From: CSP1-4 sp963777975
Lineage (GTDB): Bacteria; Chloroflexota; Limnocylindria; Limnocylindrales; CSP1-4
NCBI GenBank assembly: GCA_963777975.1
Contig: CAVZSO010000002.1
Location: 62,001 to 126,000 of the forward strand
DNA length: 64,000 bases
Direction: 5' to 3'
Below the pieces are notes generated by a model. It was not told where the DNA came from. It saw only the letters and a program-made list of their open reading frames with translations, and made no database searches. Position numbers and translations under genes: made by a program. Shown one piece after another: positions 1-12,097 of this stretch. Positions within the stretch are counted from its first letter, which is position 1. Each line of letters begins with the position of its first letter.

Positions 1-31
1 GACTGGAAACTAGCGGCGACGAAGATCGAGA

Positions 32-2425
32 TTAGCGCTCGTGTCCGCGCCACTTCGCCGCGCGCCCCGCTGCGGCTGCTGGACTAGCACTCGAATCCTC
101 GCTGGGTTCGAGAGCATGCGCGAGCGCTCCGTCCACGGTCTTTAAGAATTCGAACTGCATGCCTTCCAGCGCGGCCGGCGGGATGTCTTCGAGATCGCGC
201 TGGTTCAATTCGGCAGCAGCACTCGCGAAAGTCCCACCCTTTTGGCCGCCAGCAATTTCTCTTTGATGCCACCCACCGGAAGCACGCGACCGCGAAGTGA
301 TCTCGCCGGTCATCGCCACGTCGGGTCGCACTCTGCGTCGAGCAACAATGAGACAAGTGCGCGAGCAAGTGACACCGGCGCTCGGCCATCTTTCGGCATC
401 GCGCCGGCCGGCACGTGCACGTGAATGTTGCTTTCAAAGAGCTTTTCATCGATGTCCAGAGGAGTGGGTGCGCGACATACGAGAATGCTGCCATCGCGCT
501 TCCTTCATGACATCACCCAACTGGCCGGTGAGTTGGAGCTCCTTGCCCGGCCATGGTGGCTTCGATGAACATGATGTCGCCGCCGAATGGCGTCCAGCTC
601 AGGCCGGTGGCAACGCCCGGCAGGCTTTTTCGTAGCGCGACTTCGTTGAAAAATCTTTTGCGGACGTAGATAGTCTTTGAAGGCGTCGCGTTCGACGGGA
701 TCCGTTACATTCGACCTTCGGTCTCCGGGTGTCCACACTTTCGGCAGATCGTTCCCGCTCTCGTTCGAGCTGACGACGGCCAGTCTTCCGCGTGTAGTCG
801 TTTACGACTTTACGATCGCCTCTGTCGGTGAATCGACTTCCTCTTTGTCGAGGCCGTTCTTCGCGGTTTGCCGTTGGATCAGGTAATTCCTGGCGATCTC
901 GAGTTTTTCTTCTTCGGTGTAGCCTGAGAGCTGAATGATTTCCATTCGGTCTCGGAGCGCCGCCGGGATGGTGTCCAGCACGTTCGCGGTCGTCATGAAC
1001 ATGACTTGGCTGAGATCGAACGGGACCGCCAGATAGTTATCCTGAAAGGTGGAGTTTTGTTCCGGATCGAGAACTTCCAGCAAAGCCGCCGACGGGTCGC
1101 CCTGAAAACTGGCGTCGAGCTTATCGATCTCGTCGAGCATGATGAGGGGATTGTTTGTGCCGCCTTGCGCATCGCTGAATGATGCTTCCGGCATCGCACC
1201 GACGTAAGTGCGTCGATGACCACGGATCTCGGCTTCGTCGTGCAATCCACCGAGGGTCAGGCGGACAAACTTCCGGTTTATCGTCCGACCGATACGGCCG
1301 AGAGAAGTCTTTCCGACGCCAGGGGGGCTGACGAGGCACAGGATCGGGCTCTTGCCCTCGGGTTTCATCTTGCGCACCGCGAGAGATTCGATGATTCGCT
1401 TCTTCACGTTGTCGAGACCGTAGTGGTCTTCGTCCAGGATCTTGCGCGCTTGCTGCAAATCGATGCGCTCTTCGCTCGAAACGCTCCATGGCAGCTCGGT
1501 CATCCAGTCGAGATAAGTGCGGATGGTCGAGTGTTCGGCGGCCATCTCCGGCATGCGCTCGAACCGAGACAATTCGCGGAGGGCTTCCTTCTCGACCTCC
1601 GGCGGCATTTTCGCATCGGCGATCTTTTTCCGCAGCTCGCCGGCCTCGACTGACTGGCCGCTTTCTTCGCCGAGCTCTTTCTGGATCGCCTTCAGTTGTT
1701 CGCGCAGGAAATATTCCCGCTGCGTCTTATCCATCGCTTCCTTGGTCTCTTCGCCGATCTTTTTACTCAATTCGAGAAGCTCGATCTGCGCCGACAGTTT
1801 TTCTGAAACCTTCTGTGCCTGAATGACCGGATCGAGGATCGCCAACAGCTCTTGTTTTTCTTGGACGGGCAAATCTAAAATTGAGGCGTGGTATCGATCA
1901 GCACGAGCGGATTTCGATCCGTTCGATCGTCGGTCGCAGCTCTTGCAGGGGCGGCGGCAACAACGACAGGGCTTTGAGCGCTTCCTGATGCAAGTGGAGC
2001 ACTCGCGCATCGAAGTCTTTTGTGTGCGGCACGCCTTCTTCGATCATCGAAACACGGGCGACCAAGAAAGGATCCGTTTGAATGAATTCCTTGATCTCGA
2101 AGCGCTGCTGCCCCTGAATGATCACCTGCCGTTGACCATCCGGCAAACCGAACATTCTCAACACGCTGGCCGATGTACCGACAGGGTACAAATCAGCGGT
2201 TTGAGGCTTGTCGACACTGGCATTGATCTGCGTAACGAAACCGACGGCCAGCTCCTGGCGCACCGCCTCTTCCATGACTTGCAGACTGTTTCGCCGCCGG
2301 ACCACCAGCGGCATGATTGTCGAAGGAAACAGCACCGTGTTGCGCAACGGCAAAATAGCCAACGCGCCCGGTGGAATGGTATGCGCGGTTTTGGTTTGTG
2401 TGTTTTCTTTTTCTTCGGCTGTCAT
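32..2425 (-). pseudogene. lon: ATP-dependent protease Lon, broken by several frameshifts
   Basis: All parts of a bacterial Lon protease can be read, but in alternating frames. The N-terminal substrate-binding domain follows the ATG at 2425. The AAA+ domain has a Walker A P-P-G-V-G-K-T at about 1309-1323 and a Walker B L-I-M-L-D-E-I-D at about 1120-1145. The protease domain has V-P-A-G-A-M-P-K-D-G at about 390-420 followed by the catalytic Ser codon near 380, and a G-G-I-K-E-K lysine near 250-265. The frame changes near 1900-2000, twice around 1160-1210, near 850 and near 385, where one missing C would restore D-G-P-S-A-G. The first Gly of Walker A reads as Ser. Lon degrades misfolded cytosolic proteins as a hexamer. 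Base composition is clearly lower in GC than the rest of the window. The breaks look like sequencing indels, but a decayed copy cannot be excluded. Confidence 0.85.
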
Positions 2426-2758
2426 GAATTTTTCCTCGAGCTCGATCAGTAGCAATCCATCCCGAAGGACCACGTCGCCGACGGACAAGGTTTTTTCAAC
2501 GTCGACGACGGTTAAGCGCCGCTCAAATTGCCCGAGTGGTATCTCCCAAATCTTGAGTTCACCGTCGCGGCAACGATCCGGCAGCGCGCGTTTCCCGCTT
2601 ATGACTAATTCATTGCCGTCCAATTCGACTTTTACATTCTTGGCTGTGACCCCAGGCACCGCGGAGATGACCCAAAGACTGGTTTGTGTCTCGATGACGT
2701 TGACCGGCGGCTCCCAATGCGAATTCTCCACCCAGCAATACGCAACTGAGCCAAGCAA
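2426..2758 (-). CDS. Hsp20/alpha-crystallin small heat-shock protein, 5' end uncertain
   Basis: About 110 residues match the alpha-crystallin domain: an N-V-I-E-T start strand, the A-V-P-G-V motif, L-V-I-S-G-K-R, G-Q-F-E-R-R-L and a terminal D-G-L-L-L-I-E-L. It is a holdase chaperone. The reading frame runs without a stop into the Lon ATG at 2425, so it appears fused to lon. Small Hsp20 genes directly upstream of lon are known in several phyla, and the fusion is more likely a lost stop or an indel than a real fusion protein. The only start in frame is a TTG at 2758, preceded immediately by an in-frame TAG. The true N-terminus is probably missing or frameshifted close to the sequence junction at about 2.8 kb. 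Confidence 0.6.
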
Positions 2759-2760
2759 CT

Positions 2761-2818
2761 AAACAACCTTTTTAAAAACAAAAACGCGAAACCGAATACC
2801 GTATTGCCAATTGCTAGA
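2761..2818. other. sequence junction between two unlike genomes or segments
   Basis: Left of this stretch the DNA is lower in GC and carries hsp20-lon; right of it is high-GC DNA. The stretch itself is AT-rich, with T and A runs at 2767-2780, and has no gene. The membrane-protein gene arriving from the right loses its conserved reading in the middle of a family motif (V-P-A-K-L-G-D then stop). This is what a misassembly or an illegitimate joint would look like. Confidence 0.6.
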
Positions 2819-3290
2819 CGTCGCCCAGCTTGGCCGGCACGAGGCAGTTGACGAAGAAGCTGATGTAGACGATCTCGGTCGAGTCGCGGACGCCGATGGA
2901 GAAGCCCGTGCCGCGCAGGAGCAGCAACCATCGATAGCCGCGCAACGGGAAGCCCAGGTAGTAGATGCCGAAGGCCGCCAGCAGCCACCACGGGTTGGCG
3001 TTGAGGATGAGATCGACCAGCTGATCGAGCTGGAAGTTCGGCAGCGCCCGATAGATGAGCAGCAGGATGATGATCGGGGCGACGATCGAGATGATCGTCT
3101 TGGGATCGCGCAGGCGGCGCGTGAGGTTGATCTGGTCGCGCGACACCTCACGGCCTTCCGCCGTGTCTTCACGGAGATGGGCGGCGTCCTCGAGGGGTTC
3201 GGCGGGCTCGGTGGGCTCCCGGGGCGGCGTCGCGCTGGGCGGCGTCGCGTTGGGCGGCGTCGCGCCCTCGCCGTCCTCCGGCACGCTCAT
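2819..3290 (-). CDS. UPF0104/AglD-like integral membrane protein, 3' truncated
   Basis: The protein starts with about 50 residues of Pro/Ala/Glu-rich disordered sequence, containing three short A-T-P-P repeats, followed by two hydrophobic helices and then the family motif V-N-C-L-V-P-A-K-L-G-D. This is the N-terminal part of the lysylphosphatidylglycerol-synthetase-like flippase fold (UPF0104), normally about 300-350 residues with 7-8 membrane helices. It ends at the junction just after L-G-D, where Y-R-A-Y usually follows, so more than half the gene is missing. Its ATG overlaps the stop of the PHP gene by the tetranucleotide ATGA, so it is the last visible member of the murA-mreB-PHP run. 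Substrate is unknown. Confidence 0.7.
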
Positions 3291-4066
3291 CCGGCCACCG
3301 AGGAGCCGGGCTGGATGCGCACGTTGCCACGGAGCCGGTTGACGAGCTTGTTGACGGGCGTCAGGCCACGCACGAGGTAGGAGGCACGGCCGGTCGTCAG
3401 CGTGGCCGTCCCGAGCGCTGCGAGGAGCTCCATGGGCCCGGTGATCGGGCCGGCGAGGAGGGTCGACGCGACGCCGACCTCGATGAGCGTGTGCGCGTCG
3501 GACGAGGCGGCGCCGGGCAGCCCATGCGTGGCGGCGAAGTCGCGGGCGCGCTCGTTGGTCGCGGCCGACGGGACGCGAGCGTTCCAGGTCTCGACGAAGT
3601 CGACCGCTCCTGCCACCTCCGCCAGTCGATCGTCGGGCAGCCCCGCCAACCCCGACGCGCGGTAGCGGTCGAAGGGGTGCGGGATGCCGGCCAGGCCACC
3701 CTGTCGGTGGATGGCCGCGATGGTCTCGATGGCCGACAGCCCGGGCGGCACGGCGCGCTCGAGGTAGAGCCCGAGCACGTCCCCATCGGCGCTCCGGATC
3801 TCCTCGCCGACGATGATCGTCAGGCCGTCGGGCGCCATGTCGCGCGCGGCCAGCGCGCCGTCGATGCGCTCGTGGTCGGTGATCGCCAGGTGGGTCAGGC
3901 CGCGCTCGGTCGCCACGCGGACGAGGTCGGCCGGCTTGCTCAGCGAGTCGAAGGAGGCCGAGCTGTGGCAGTGCAGGTCGGCGAAGACACGCTCGCCTGG
4001 CGCGGCGTCCTCGCCGAACGCGACGGGCTCTTCGGCTGCCAACGCTGCGCCGGCCTCACCGTTCAC
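3287..4066 (-). CDS. PHP-domain metal-dependent phosphoesterase
   Basis: This is a polymerase-and-histidinol-phosphatase domain protein of about 260 residues. The metal ligands are visible in order: D-L-H-C-H-S near the N-terminus, T-D-H-E, G-E-E-I-R, I-P-H-P-F-D and S-D-A-H-T. Such stand-alone PHP proteins hydrolyse small phosphate esters or nucleotides; the substrate here cannot be told. A start at GTG 4066 is chosen because it has GGAG 6 nt upstream and lies 14 nt after the mreB stop. An ATG at 4132 is in frame but would overlap mreB by about 50 nt. The gene sits between mreB and the truncated membrane protein in one operon. Confidence 0.8.
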   Translation of the reverse strand: MNGEAGAALAAEEPVAFGEDAAPGERVFADLHCHSSASFDSLSKPADLVRVATERGLTHLAITDHERIDGALAARDMAPDGLTIIVGEEIRSADGDVLGLYLERAVPPGLSAIETIAAIHRQGGLAGIPHPFDRYRASGLAGLPDDRLAEVAGAVDFVETWNARVPSAATNERARDFAATHGLPGAASSDAHTLIEVGVASTLLAGPITGPMELLAALGTATLTTGRASYLVRGLTPVNKLVNRLRGNVRIQPGSSVAG

Positions 4067-4079
4067 GCGGAGCTCCGGC

Positions 4080-5069
4080 TCAGACCCGCTGCACGAGCGA
4101 CTTCTTGAAGAAGTCGAAGTGCTCCAGGGCACGGCCGGTCCCGAGCGCCACGCAGTTGAGCGGATCCTCGGCCACGTGGCAGGGCACGCCGGTGACCTGG
4201 GTCAGCAGCTTGTCGATGTTGCGCAGCAGAGCGCCGCCGCCGGACATGACCATGCCCTTGTCGATGATGTCGCTGGACAGCTCGGGCGGGGTCTGCTCGA
4301 GGACCATGCGCACCGAGGCGACGATCTGCTGGAGCGGCTGCTCGAGCGCCTCGATGACCTCGGAGCTGGTCAGCGGGATGGTGCGCGGCAGGCCGGCGAT
4401 GAGATCCCGGCCGCGAACGTCCATCTGCAGCTCCCGCTCGAGCGGCAGGGCCGCCCCGATCTGGATCTTGACGTCCTCCGCCGTGCGCTCGCCGACCATC
4501 AGGTTGTACTTCTTGCGGATGTAGTTGGCGATCGCCTCGTCGAAGCGGTTGCCGCCGACGCGCAGCGACGCGCTGACGACGATGCCGCCGAGGGCGATGA
4601 CCGCGATCTCGCTGGTGCCGCCGCCGATGTCGATGATCATGTTGCCCGACGGCCCCGAGATGGGGACGTTGGCGCCGATAGCCGCCGCCAGGGGCTCCTC
4701 GATGAGGTACGCCTCGCGGGCGCCGGCCTTGAGCGCGGCATCCCGCACGGCGCGCTTCTCGACCGATGTCACGCCCGACGGCACGCTGATCATCACGTCC
4801 GGCCGGGTCATCGAGCGCCCGGCCTTCTTGATGAAGTAGCGCAGCATCGCCTCGGTGATGACGTAGTCGGCGATGACGCCGTCCTTCATGGGCCGGATGG
4901 CGGTGATGTTGCCGGGCGTTCGCCCGATCATCTCGCGTGCTTCCTCGCCGACGGCCACGATGTGGTTGTCGTCGCTGACGGCCACCACCGACGGCTCCTG
5001 GATGACCACGCCCCGGCCCTTGACGTAGACGAGCACGTTGGCCGTGCCGAGGTCGATGCCGATCTTCAT
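4080..5069 (-). CDS. mreB: rod-shape-determining actin homologue MreB
   Basis: At 329 residues this is full length for MreB. The phosphate-1 loop G-I-D-L-G-T-A-N is at residues 4-11, the phosphate-2 motif I-D-I-G-G-G-T-S near 150, and M-S-G-G-G-A-L-L near 280. MreB forms membrane-associated filaments that position the RodA/PBP2 elongasome. The ATG overlaps the murA stop (ATGA), so the two are translationally coupled and peptidoglycan precursor synthesis is linked to shape control. mreC and mreD do not follow; mreD lies at 33 kb beside mrdA and rodA. Confidence 0.95.
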   Translation of the reverse strand: MKIGIDLGTANVLVYVKGRGVVIQEPSVVAVSDDNHIVAVGEEAREMIGRTPGNITAIRPMKDGVIADYVITEAMLRYFIKKAGRSMTRPDVMISVPSGVTSVEKRAVRDAALKAGAREAYLIEEPLAAAIGANVPISGPSGNMIIDIGGGTSEIAVIALGGIVVSASLRVGGNRFDEAIANYIRKKYNLMVGERTAEDVKIQIGAALPLERELQMDVRGRDLIAGLPRTIPLTSSEVIEALEQPLQQIVASVRMVLEQTPPELSSDIIDKGMVMSGGGALLRNIDKLLTQVTGVPCHVAEDPLNCVALGTGRALEHFDFFKKSLVQRV

Positions 5070-6430
5070 GGGGTCGAGTGGACCGTCCCTTCGCTGGTCG
5101 CGGGCTCCGGCAGACGCGTCACCTGCGCGCCGAGCTCTTGGAACTTGCGCTCGATGTTCTCATACCCCCGGTGAACGTGGTGCGCACCGTGGATGGTCGA
5201 GGTGCCATCGGCGGCCAGGGCGGCCAGGATGAGCGAGGCACCGGCGCGCAGGTCGCCGATCTCGACGTCGGCGCCGTGCAGGCGGCCCGGTCCGCTGAGG
5301 GCGGCGTGGTGGCTGTCGGTCATCTCGACCGTGGCCCCCATGCGCTCCAGCTCGGACAGCCACTCCAGTCGATCCTCGAAGATGGCCTCGTGGACGTGGC
5401 TGGTACCGGTGGCCTGGCTGAGCAGGACGACCGTCGGCGGCTGGAGGTCGGTCGCCAGGCCGGGGTACGGCGCGGTCGTGATGTCGACCGCGCGATAGGC
5501 GCCGCTGCCGATCGGCGCACCGACGACCTCGATGGTGTCCGCGTCGCAGGTGACCGAGACGCCGACGGTGCTGAGGACCTCGAGGAAGGCGCCCAGCTGG
5601 TCGCATGGCGCGCCGTCGAGCGTGACCTGTCCGCCGGTCACGGCCGCCGCCGCCACGAACGTGCCGGCCTCGATGCGGTCGGGCAGCACCTCGTGCGTCG
5701 CGCCGCGCAGGCGGCGCTGGCCGTTGACCACCACCGTGTCGGGGGTCGGGCGCTCGATGTCGGCGCCCATCTTGCACAGGAAGGCGATCAGGTCGTCGAC
5801 CTCCGGCTCCTGCGCCGCGGGCTGGATGCGGGTGGTCCCGGCCGCCAGGGTCGCCGCCAGGATGGCGTTCTCGCTGCCCATGACGCTGACCATGGGAAAG
5901 TTCACGTCGGCGCCGCGCAGCCGGCCGGGCGCGCTGGCGAAGTAGTAGCCGTTGCGATAGTCGATGTTCGCGCCCAGCGCGCGCATCGCCTCGACATGCA
6001 GGTTGACCGGCCGCCGACCGATGCGGTCGCCGCCAGGGTTGCTGATGATGACGCGCCCGAACCGCGACAGGAGCGGCCCCAGCAGGATGAAGCTGGCGCG
6101 CATCTTGGCCGCCGCTTCGAGCGGCACGAAGAGCCAGTCCACGTCGCCCGAGGCGATCTCGTACGTGTTGGGCTCCGGGCGCTCGACGACGACACCCAGA
6201 TCGCGCAGCGTCTCGGCCATGACGCGCACGTCCTCGATGTCGGGCACGTTGGTCAGCCGGCAGCGCTCACCGGTCAGGGTCGCGGCGGCCATCAGCTTGA
6301 GAGCCGCGTTCTTGGAGCCGCTGATCGCGACCCGGCCGTTCAGCGGCCGACCGCCCTCGACGCGGAAGACTTCGCGAGGGACGGGCGCGGGGTCGTACTC
6401 CCAGTGGAACGGTCGTGCGTCGGCCACCAT
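5066..6430 (-). CDS. murA: UDP-N-acetylglucosamine 1-carboxyvinyltransferase (MurA), Cys-to-Asp type
   Basis: MurA transfers enolpyruvate from PEP to UDP-GlcNAc, the first committed step of peptidoglycan synthesis. The two-lobed EPSP-synthase fold is recognisable over about 454 residues: S-G-S-K-N-A-A-L-K with the catalytic Lys near residue 30, and Y-P-G-L-A-T-D-L-Q with the general-base Asp. In the flexible loop the usual P-G-G-C is P-G-G-D-R-I-G, so the fosfomycin-alkylated Cys is replaced by Asp as in mycobacteria. The ATG at 6430 gives the natural N-terminus; a longer in-frame start would run through atpC. It follows atpC and overlaps mreB. Confidence 0.93.
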   Translation of the reverse strand: MVADARPFHWEYDPAPVPREVFRVEGGRPLNGRVAISGSKNAALKLMAAATLTGERCRLTNVPDIEDVRVMAETLRDLGVVVERPEPNTYEIASGDVDWLFVPLEAAAKMRASFILLGPLLSRFGRVIISNPGGDRIGRRPVNLHVEAMRALGANIDYRNGYYFASAPGRLRGADVNFPMVSVMGSENAILAATLAAGTTRIQPAAQEPEVDDLIAFLCKMGADIERPTPDTVVVNGQRRLRGATHEVLPDRIEAGTFVAAAAVTGGQVTLDGAPCDQLGAFLEVLSTVGVSVTCDADTIEVVGAPIGSGAYRAVDITTAPYPGLATDLQPPTVVLLSQATGTSHVHEAIFEDRLEWLSELERMGATVEMTDSHHAALSGPGRLHGADVEIGDLRAGASLILAALAADGTSTIHGAHHVHRGYENIERKFQELGAQVTRLPEPATSEGTVHSTP

Positions 6431-6458
6431 CAGCCGCCGGCTCGGGGTGAGGCCACGA

Positions 6459-6887
6459 TCAGCCGCCTCGCCGGGCGCCCTCGCGATGGCGGCGCTCCGC
6501 GACCCGGATGCGGATGAGCGCCGCCTGGAGCTGCGCTCGCGCCAGCGACAGGTCGGCCGGCTCCTCGAAGCCGCCCTCGAGCGCCTTCTCGGCCTCCGCC
6601 TTGGCCGCCAGGGCACGCTGCAGGTCGATCTCGGAGGCCATGTCGGCCGTCTCGGCCATGACCACGACCTTGTCCGGCCGGACCTGGAGGAAGCCACCGG
6701 CGATGGCGTAGAAGTCCTCGCGCCCGCCCTTGCGGATGCGCAGCTCACCGTAGCCCAGCGTCGTCAGCAGCGGCGCGTGGTGCGGCAGGACGCCCAGCTC
6801 GCCTTCGATGCCCGGGCAGACGACCGCGTCGACGTCGTCCGAGTAGACCAGCCGCTCGGGCGTCACGATCTCGAGGTGGAGCGTCAT
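6459..6887 (-). CDS. atpC: F1 ATP synthase epsilon subunit
   Basis: The 142-residue protein has the epsilon beta-sandwich (L-H-L-E-I-V-T-P-E start, G-E-L-G-V-L-P-H-H-A-P-L) and a C-terminal two-helix segment rich in Ala and Arg. It couples rotation to catalysis and can inhibit ATP hydrolysis. It is last in the atp gene order and is followed after 28 nt by murA on the same strand. Confidence 0.95.
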   Translation of the reverse strand: MTLHLEIVTPERLVYSDDVDAVVCPGIEGELGVLPHHAPLLTTLGYGELRIRKGGREDFYAIAGGFLQVRPDKVVVMAETADMASEIDLQRALAAKAEAEKALEGGFEEPADLSLARAQLQAALIRIRVAERRHREGARRGG

Positions 6888-6924
6888 CGCGCTGGCCGTT
6901 CGGCTGGCGGAGCGGATCGTGGCA

Positions 6925-8337
<1,413 letters not shown>

Positions 8338-8387
8338 CGTGGTCCTCGTTGCCTCCTGGGCCGGCGCGCCGGGCGCCGCGTGATGGT

Positions 8388-9239
8388 CTAGCGCGCCTGC
8401 GCGCCGGTGGAGATCTCGATCATCTCGCGCGTGATGTTCGTCTGACGCGCCTTGTTGTAGGAGAGGGTCAGGTCCTCGATGAGGTCCTCGGCGTTCTCGG
8501 TCGCGTTCTTCATCGCCACCATGCGGCTCGACTCCTCGCTGGCCTTGCTCTCCAGGACCGCCTGGTAGAGCCTGGTGGCCACGTAGCGCGGCAGGAGCTG
8601 GCGCAGGACGGCGGCTGGGTTGGGTTCGAAGATGAACTGGTTGCCGGGGATGCCCGCCGTGTCCTCGCTGGGCTCGATGGGCAACAGCGTCTCCAGCCGC
8701 GGCCGCTGGGCGAGCGTGGAGATGAAGGCGCTGTGGATGATGTCCACCCGACTGACCCGTTCGGCCAGGTATTCGTCGACGACGAGGCGGGCGAGGGCGG
8801 TCACGTCGGCGAAGGACGGACGGTCCCCGAAGCCGCTGAAGTGGGCCATGATCGGCGCCCGGACCCGGCGCATGGCGTCGCGGCCCTTGCGGCCGACGGT
8901 GACCAGGGTCACGTCACCGGCATGCTCGGTGATCTCCTTGGCCGCGAAGCGGATGGTGTTGCTGTTGAGTGCGCCGGCCAGGCCGCGATCGGAGGTCATG
9001 AGCACGATCAGGCGCGTGCCGCCCTCGCGCTTGGCCAGCAGCGGGTGATCGTCGGCGCCGAGGACCGAGGCGAGGTCGGCCAGCACCTCGTCGATCTTCT
9101 CGCTGTAGGGCCGCGCGGCGAGCGTCGAGTCCTGCGCGCGCTTGAGCTTCGAGGCGGCCACGAACTGCATGGCGCGGGTGATCTGCTTGATGTTCCGGAC
9201 CGCGCCGATGCGGCGCCGGATCTCGCGCTGGCTGGGCAC
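8388..9239 (-). CDS. atpG: F1 ATP synthase gamma subunit
   Basis: This 283-residue rotor-shaft subunit begins at GTG with P-S-Q-R-E-I-R-R-R-I and ends with the conserved helix containing R-Q-T-N-I-T-R-E-M-I-E-I-S-T-G-A. The family S-D-R-G-L-A-G-A-L-N motif is present near residue 85. It lies between atpA and atpD as in nearly all bacterial atp operons. Confidence 0.95.
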   Translation of the reverse strand: MPSQREIRRRIGAVRNIKQITRAMQFVAASKLKRAQDSTLAARPYSEKIDEVLADLASVLGADDHPLLAKREGGTRLIVLMTSDRGLAGALNSNTIRFAAKEITEHAGDVTLVTVGRKGRDAMRRVRAPIMAHFSGFGDRPSFADVTALARLVVDEYLAERVSRVDIIHSAFISTLAQRPRLETLLPIEPSEDTAGIPGNQFIFEPNPAAVLRQLLPRYVATRLYQAVLESKASEESSRMVAMKNATENAEDLIEDLTLSYNKARQTNITREMIEISTGAQAR

Positions 9240-9268
9240 GCTCGCCTCGCTCCGCTCGCTCGGCCGGC

Positions 9269-10801
<1,533 letters not shown>

Positions 10802-10810
10802 GTGGATCTC

Positions 10811-11479
10811 CTAGAGGGCGCCCGAGGCGAGCTTGCTCCGCAGCCGCTCGAGGCGACCCCGGACGCTGCCATCGATGAGGCGGTCGCCGAGTCGCACCAC
10901 GACGCCGCCCAGGATGCCCGGGTCGACGTCGGTGGTCAGCTCGACGCGGCCGCCGCTGAGCTGTTCAAGTCGGGCGGTCAGCGCCCGGACCTCGTCCGGG
11001 CCCATCGGCGCCGCGCTGGTGGCCGTGGCATGGATGACGTGCTTGTCGAGGTCGTCGAGGCGGGCGAACTCCTGCGCCACGCGCGGCAGGAGCTCGATGC
11101 GGCCTCGCCGGAGGAGGAGCACGATGAGGTTGAGCACGGGCCGGCTGACCTGTGACCCGATGGCGGCGACGGCCAGGTCCAGCCTGGAGGTCAGCGGCAG
11201 CGCGTCGCGCTTGAGGCTCCGACCCACCCGAGCGAGCAGCTGGCCGATGTCGTCGACGAGGCCGCCACCATCGCGGGGCCCGACGGCATCGCTCGCGAGC
11301 TCGGCGCGCAGCTCGAGCGGCACGGCGGGGTTGGCCAGGGCACGTGCCAGCCCGGGCTCGGAGAGCGTCGCGGCCGCTGACGCCAGCTCACGCCGCCAGG
11401 CCTCGACCGTGCCGTCGCGCAGGGCGACTTCGAAGGCGGCGTCGGCGTAGCGGCGAGCCGAGCTGGCGGAGCGAACCAT
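10811..11479 (-). CDS. atpH: F1 ATP synthase delta subunit
   Basis: The 222-residue subunit begins M-V-R-S-A-S-S-A-R-R-Y-A-D-A-A-F, the typical delta/OSCP N-terminus, and ends with the conserved G-G-V-V-V-R-L-G-D-R-L-I-D-G-S-V-R region. It links F1 to the b-stalk. It lies 5 nt after atpF. The longer in-frame extension upstream of 11479 is antisense shadow within atpF and was discarded. Confidence 0.93.
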   Translation of the reverse strand: MVRSASSARRYADAAFEVALRDGTVEAWRRELASAAATLSEPGLARALANPAVPLELRAELASDAVGPRDGGGLVDDIGQLLARVGRSLKRDALPLTSRLDLAVAAIGSQVSRPVLNLIVLLLRRGRIELLPRVAQEFARLDDLDKHVIHATATSAAPMGPDEVRALTARLEQLSGGRVELTTDVDPGILGGVVVRLGDRLIDGSVRGRLERLRSKLASGAL

Positions 11480-11484
11480 GCGGC

Positions 11485-12075
11485 CTAGCCCCGCGACCCG
11501 CTGTCGGTGTCGGCCGTTTCCTGGCCGACCTGGACGAGGAACTCCTCGACGAGTCGTCGCTCGCGCTGGGCGTTGAGCGTCTCCCCGACGACCTTGCCCG
11601 CTGCCAGCAAGGCGAGATCGGCGACCTCGCTGCGGACCTCGGCCAGGGCACGCTCCTTCTCCGAGACGATCTCGGCCGTCGCCTGCGTGCGCAGGCGATC
11701 GAGCTCTGCCCGGGTCGCAGCGACCTCGCGCTCGTGCGTCTCGTCGGCCACCTTCTGGGCGCGCTCGAGGATCTCCTTCGCTTCCCGGCGGGCGTCGTTG
11801 AGGCTCGCCAGGCGCTCGTCGGCTGCCGATTCGCGCTCGCGACGAGCGGCGTCGGCGTCCTTGAGGCCCTGTTCGATGGTCGCTCTTCGCTCCTCGAGCA
11901 TCCGTCCGACGGGCTTGAGGATGACGATCCACATGATGGCCAGGAAGAGCGCGAAGTTGAGCGAGGCGATGATGACCCAGAAGAGGTTGATCTGGAACTG
12001 GGCGGCCTCGCCCTCGGCGGCGAGCAGCGGCCCGACCTGAGCGGCCAGCCCGCTGGCCGTGGCGAGGATCAGCAC
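11485..12075 (-). CDS. atpF: F0 ATP synthase b subunit
   Basis: The protein has about 196 residues with a short N-terminus, one membrane helix (F-W-V-I-I-A-S-L-N-F-A-L-F-L) followed by I-L-K-P-V-G-R-M-L-E-E-R-R, and then a long Ala/Glu/Arg-rich helix for the peripheral stalk dimer. A GTG at 12075 is chosen because it has GGAG 8 nt upstream and follows atpE by 22 nt. A longer ORF start upstream would overlap atpE entirely. Confidence 0.9.
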   Translation of the reverse strand: MLILATASGLAAQVGPLLAAEGEAAQFQINLFWVIIASLNFALFLAIMWIVILKPVGRMLEERRATIEQGLKDADAARRERESAADERLASLNDARREAKEILERAQKVADETHEREVAATRAELDRLRTQATAEIVSEKERALAEVRSEVADLALLAAGKVVGETLNAQRERRLVEEFLVQVGQETADTDSGSRG

Positions 12076-12097
12076 CGGTGGACTCCCCGACCGTCGT

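Noticed and set aside
3813..5174. 453-residue plus-strand frame over mreB
   Set aside because: Shadow of mreB and PHP coding sequence; no support.
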